Positions 6,544-7,507 of a stretch of DNA of 7,507 bases are shown in pieces. Source of the DNA: Schlesneria sp. GTDB lineage: Bacteria > Planctomycetota > Planctomycetia > Planctomycetales > Planctomycetaceae. Made by a program: the position numbers and the translations under genes. Numbering within the stretch: position 1 is the stretch's first letter; the number at the start of each line of letters is the position of its first letter. The notes under the pieces are model-generated. The model made no database searches. It had not been told where the DNA came from and saw nothing but the letters and a program-made list of their open reading frames with translations. Where the stretch lies: positions 1 to 7,507 of the forward strand of contig JANXOO010000357.1 in assembly GCA_025353525.1 (NCBI GenBank). The letters run 5' to 3'.

Positions 6544-7507
6544 CAATCCTTGCTCGTCTGCGTTCTCGATGTCCGGTTCCTTCTCGCCAACGTTTTCAAA
6601 CAGTGCTTTTGCCTGCATTTCACTGCGGGATTGTCGTGCGTGGAGATCGGCCCGATATGATCGAAGAGGACGAAGTAACAATCGTTCAAGGACGTGTTTT
6701 CGCGTTTCCCAGTCCGCATCCGAAACGGAAGGGGTGGCGGCGAGTTGATCGAGTGCGGTCACTCCCTTTTCTACGGCAAGCAGACTTTTGTCGACATCTT
6801 CCAATACCTTCTTTGTCGAGGTTTGCGAGATGAATTGTCGAGTTTCCCAGCGAGTTCGCAACGTCTGCAACAGGCCATTCAGTGCGTCGAACCGGGCGGA
6901 ATCGTCGGGAATCGCGTCGGGGTGCTTCACCAGTGTCTCGATCGCCGCTGCCACATTATGAACGGATGCGTCGCGCGTCGGAGCATAAAAGATGACGTGC
7001 AATCGATAGGTCATTTCGATCGCGGCATCCTCGTCGCACCGCGCCAGCATGTCGGCGATTTCCTGTCGTGCGAAGTAACTGAGTAACGGGTCAAACGGTT
7101 CGAGATACTTTTCGACTTCGGCGATCTGTTCTCGCGTTGGCTTCGGGCATCGCGCGGCGTTTCCGAGTGCGACAAAGTAATCACGCCGGCGAACATCTTC
7201 AGGATGCAATGTTCGTTTTTCGTCGATCGCCTTCACCTGCTGAACCATCGTGCGCGGTCGATCCCGCAATTGTTGTCTGAGCGCTTTGCGGTATTCCCAC
7301 CAGTGGGCGTCGGGGTTCTCGTGAACCAGTTTCTGCTGCAGAGCCACTTCCTGCAGCCGCCGGAGCAGTTCGAGCGAAACTCGCGTATCGCCCAGCCACT
7401 CGATCAGCCTGGATCGCCTGGTCAATTGAATCTCGTCATCCAGCCGATTCGGTTCGCCATCTCTTTTTGCCGACCAGAACGGTGCCTTCGTGAGTCGGGT
7501 CGCGGTC
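6532..7507 (-). CDS. C-terminal part of a large unrecognised soluble protein (start outside window)
   Basis: The frame is open from the right edge of the window to the TGA at 6532-6534, giving at least 325 residues. A TTG at 7423-7425 could serve as a start, but the frame continues upstream without a stop. The upstream residues (KAPFWSAKRDGEPNRLDDE and beyond) look like ordinary protein, so this is read as a partial gene. The sequence is hydrophilic, rich in Arg, Glu, Leu and Ala, with no membrane segment, and seems mainly helical. Recognisable stretches are HWWEYRKALRQQLRDRP, FDPLLSYFARQEIADMLARC, YRLHVIFYAPTRD and VLERLLLRPLRSYRADLHAR. The C-terminal tail is acidic (EKEPDIENADEQ). I do not recognise the family. 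The last codons overlap the convergent receiver-like gene by 12 bases, so the two mRNAs would be complementary at their 3' ends. Confidence 0.8.
   Translation of the reverse strand, partial: TATRLTKAPFWSAKRDGEPNRLDDEIQLTRRSRLIEWLGDTRVSLELLRRLQEVALQQKLVHENPDAHWWEYRKALRQQLRDRPRTMVQQVKAIDEKRTLHPEDVRRRDYFVALGNAARCPKPTREQIAEVEKYLEPFDPLLSYFARQEIADMLARCDEDAAIEMTYRLHVIFYAPTRDASVHNVAAAIETLVKHPDAIPDDSARFDALNGLLQTLRTRWETRQFISQTSTKKVLEDVDKSLLAVEKGVTALDQLAATPSVSDADWETRKHVLERLLLRPLRSYRADLHARQSRSEMQAKALFENVGEKEPDIENADEQGLSLP

Noticed and set aside
6532..7425. Complete 297-residue gene starting at the TTG at 7423-7425
   Set aside because: The frame continues open and protein-like to the window edge, so a partial gene with an outside start is more likely.

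Overview
The window looks like a piece of a Planctomycetota chromosome. The strongest sign is a prepilin-like DUF1559 protein with the N-terminal cleavage motif GFTLIELLVVIAIIAVLIAL and the C-terminal H-x9-DG motif, a family heavily expanded in that phylum. Generously spaced genes, many small decayed reading frames and short dispersed hairpin repeats fit the same picture. The genus cannot be fixed from this sequence.

Left part (1-2080): an intact DUF1559 gene (110-1159, +) is followed, directly at its stop codon, by a decayed second copy of the C-terminal half of a related gene (about 1160-1619). The copy has lost its N-terminal half and carries a frameshift and an in-frame stop. A 461-base gap follows. 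It holds a 118-base inverted-repeat element (1791-1908) with 30-base arms.

Middle part (2081-4047): two minus-strand genes. One is a PLP-dependent aminotransferase of the AlaC/LL-diaminopimelate aminotransferase type (2081-3316), with its catalytic residues in place. Upstream of it is a small unrecognised protein with three membrane segments (3574-4047). A 257-base gap separates them, so a shared operon is possible but not shown.

Decayed part (4048-6141): about 2.1 kb with no convincing intact gene. It contains a membrane-anchored DUF1559-like gene on the minus strand, interrupted by an in-frame TGA (4277-5260), and then about 880 bases of apparently non-coding DNA. That stretch holds two copies of one hairpin repeat, a 12-base direct repeat and an AT-rich hairpin.

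Right part (6142-7507): an orphan receiver-like protein (6142-6543, +) runs tail-to-tail into, and overlaps by 12 bases, the 3' end of a large unrecognised soluble protein on the minus strand. The latter stays open to the right edge of the window, so its start is outside.

No tRNA, rRNA, CRISPR array, transposase or phage gene was seen. I did not find a clear new multi-gene system. The most interesting material is the decay of two DUF1559-type genes near an intact relative, the dispersed repeats, and the unrecognised proteins.
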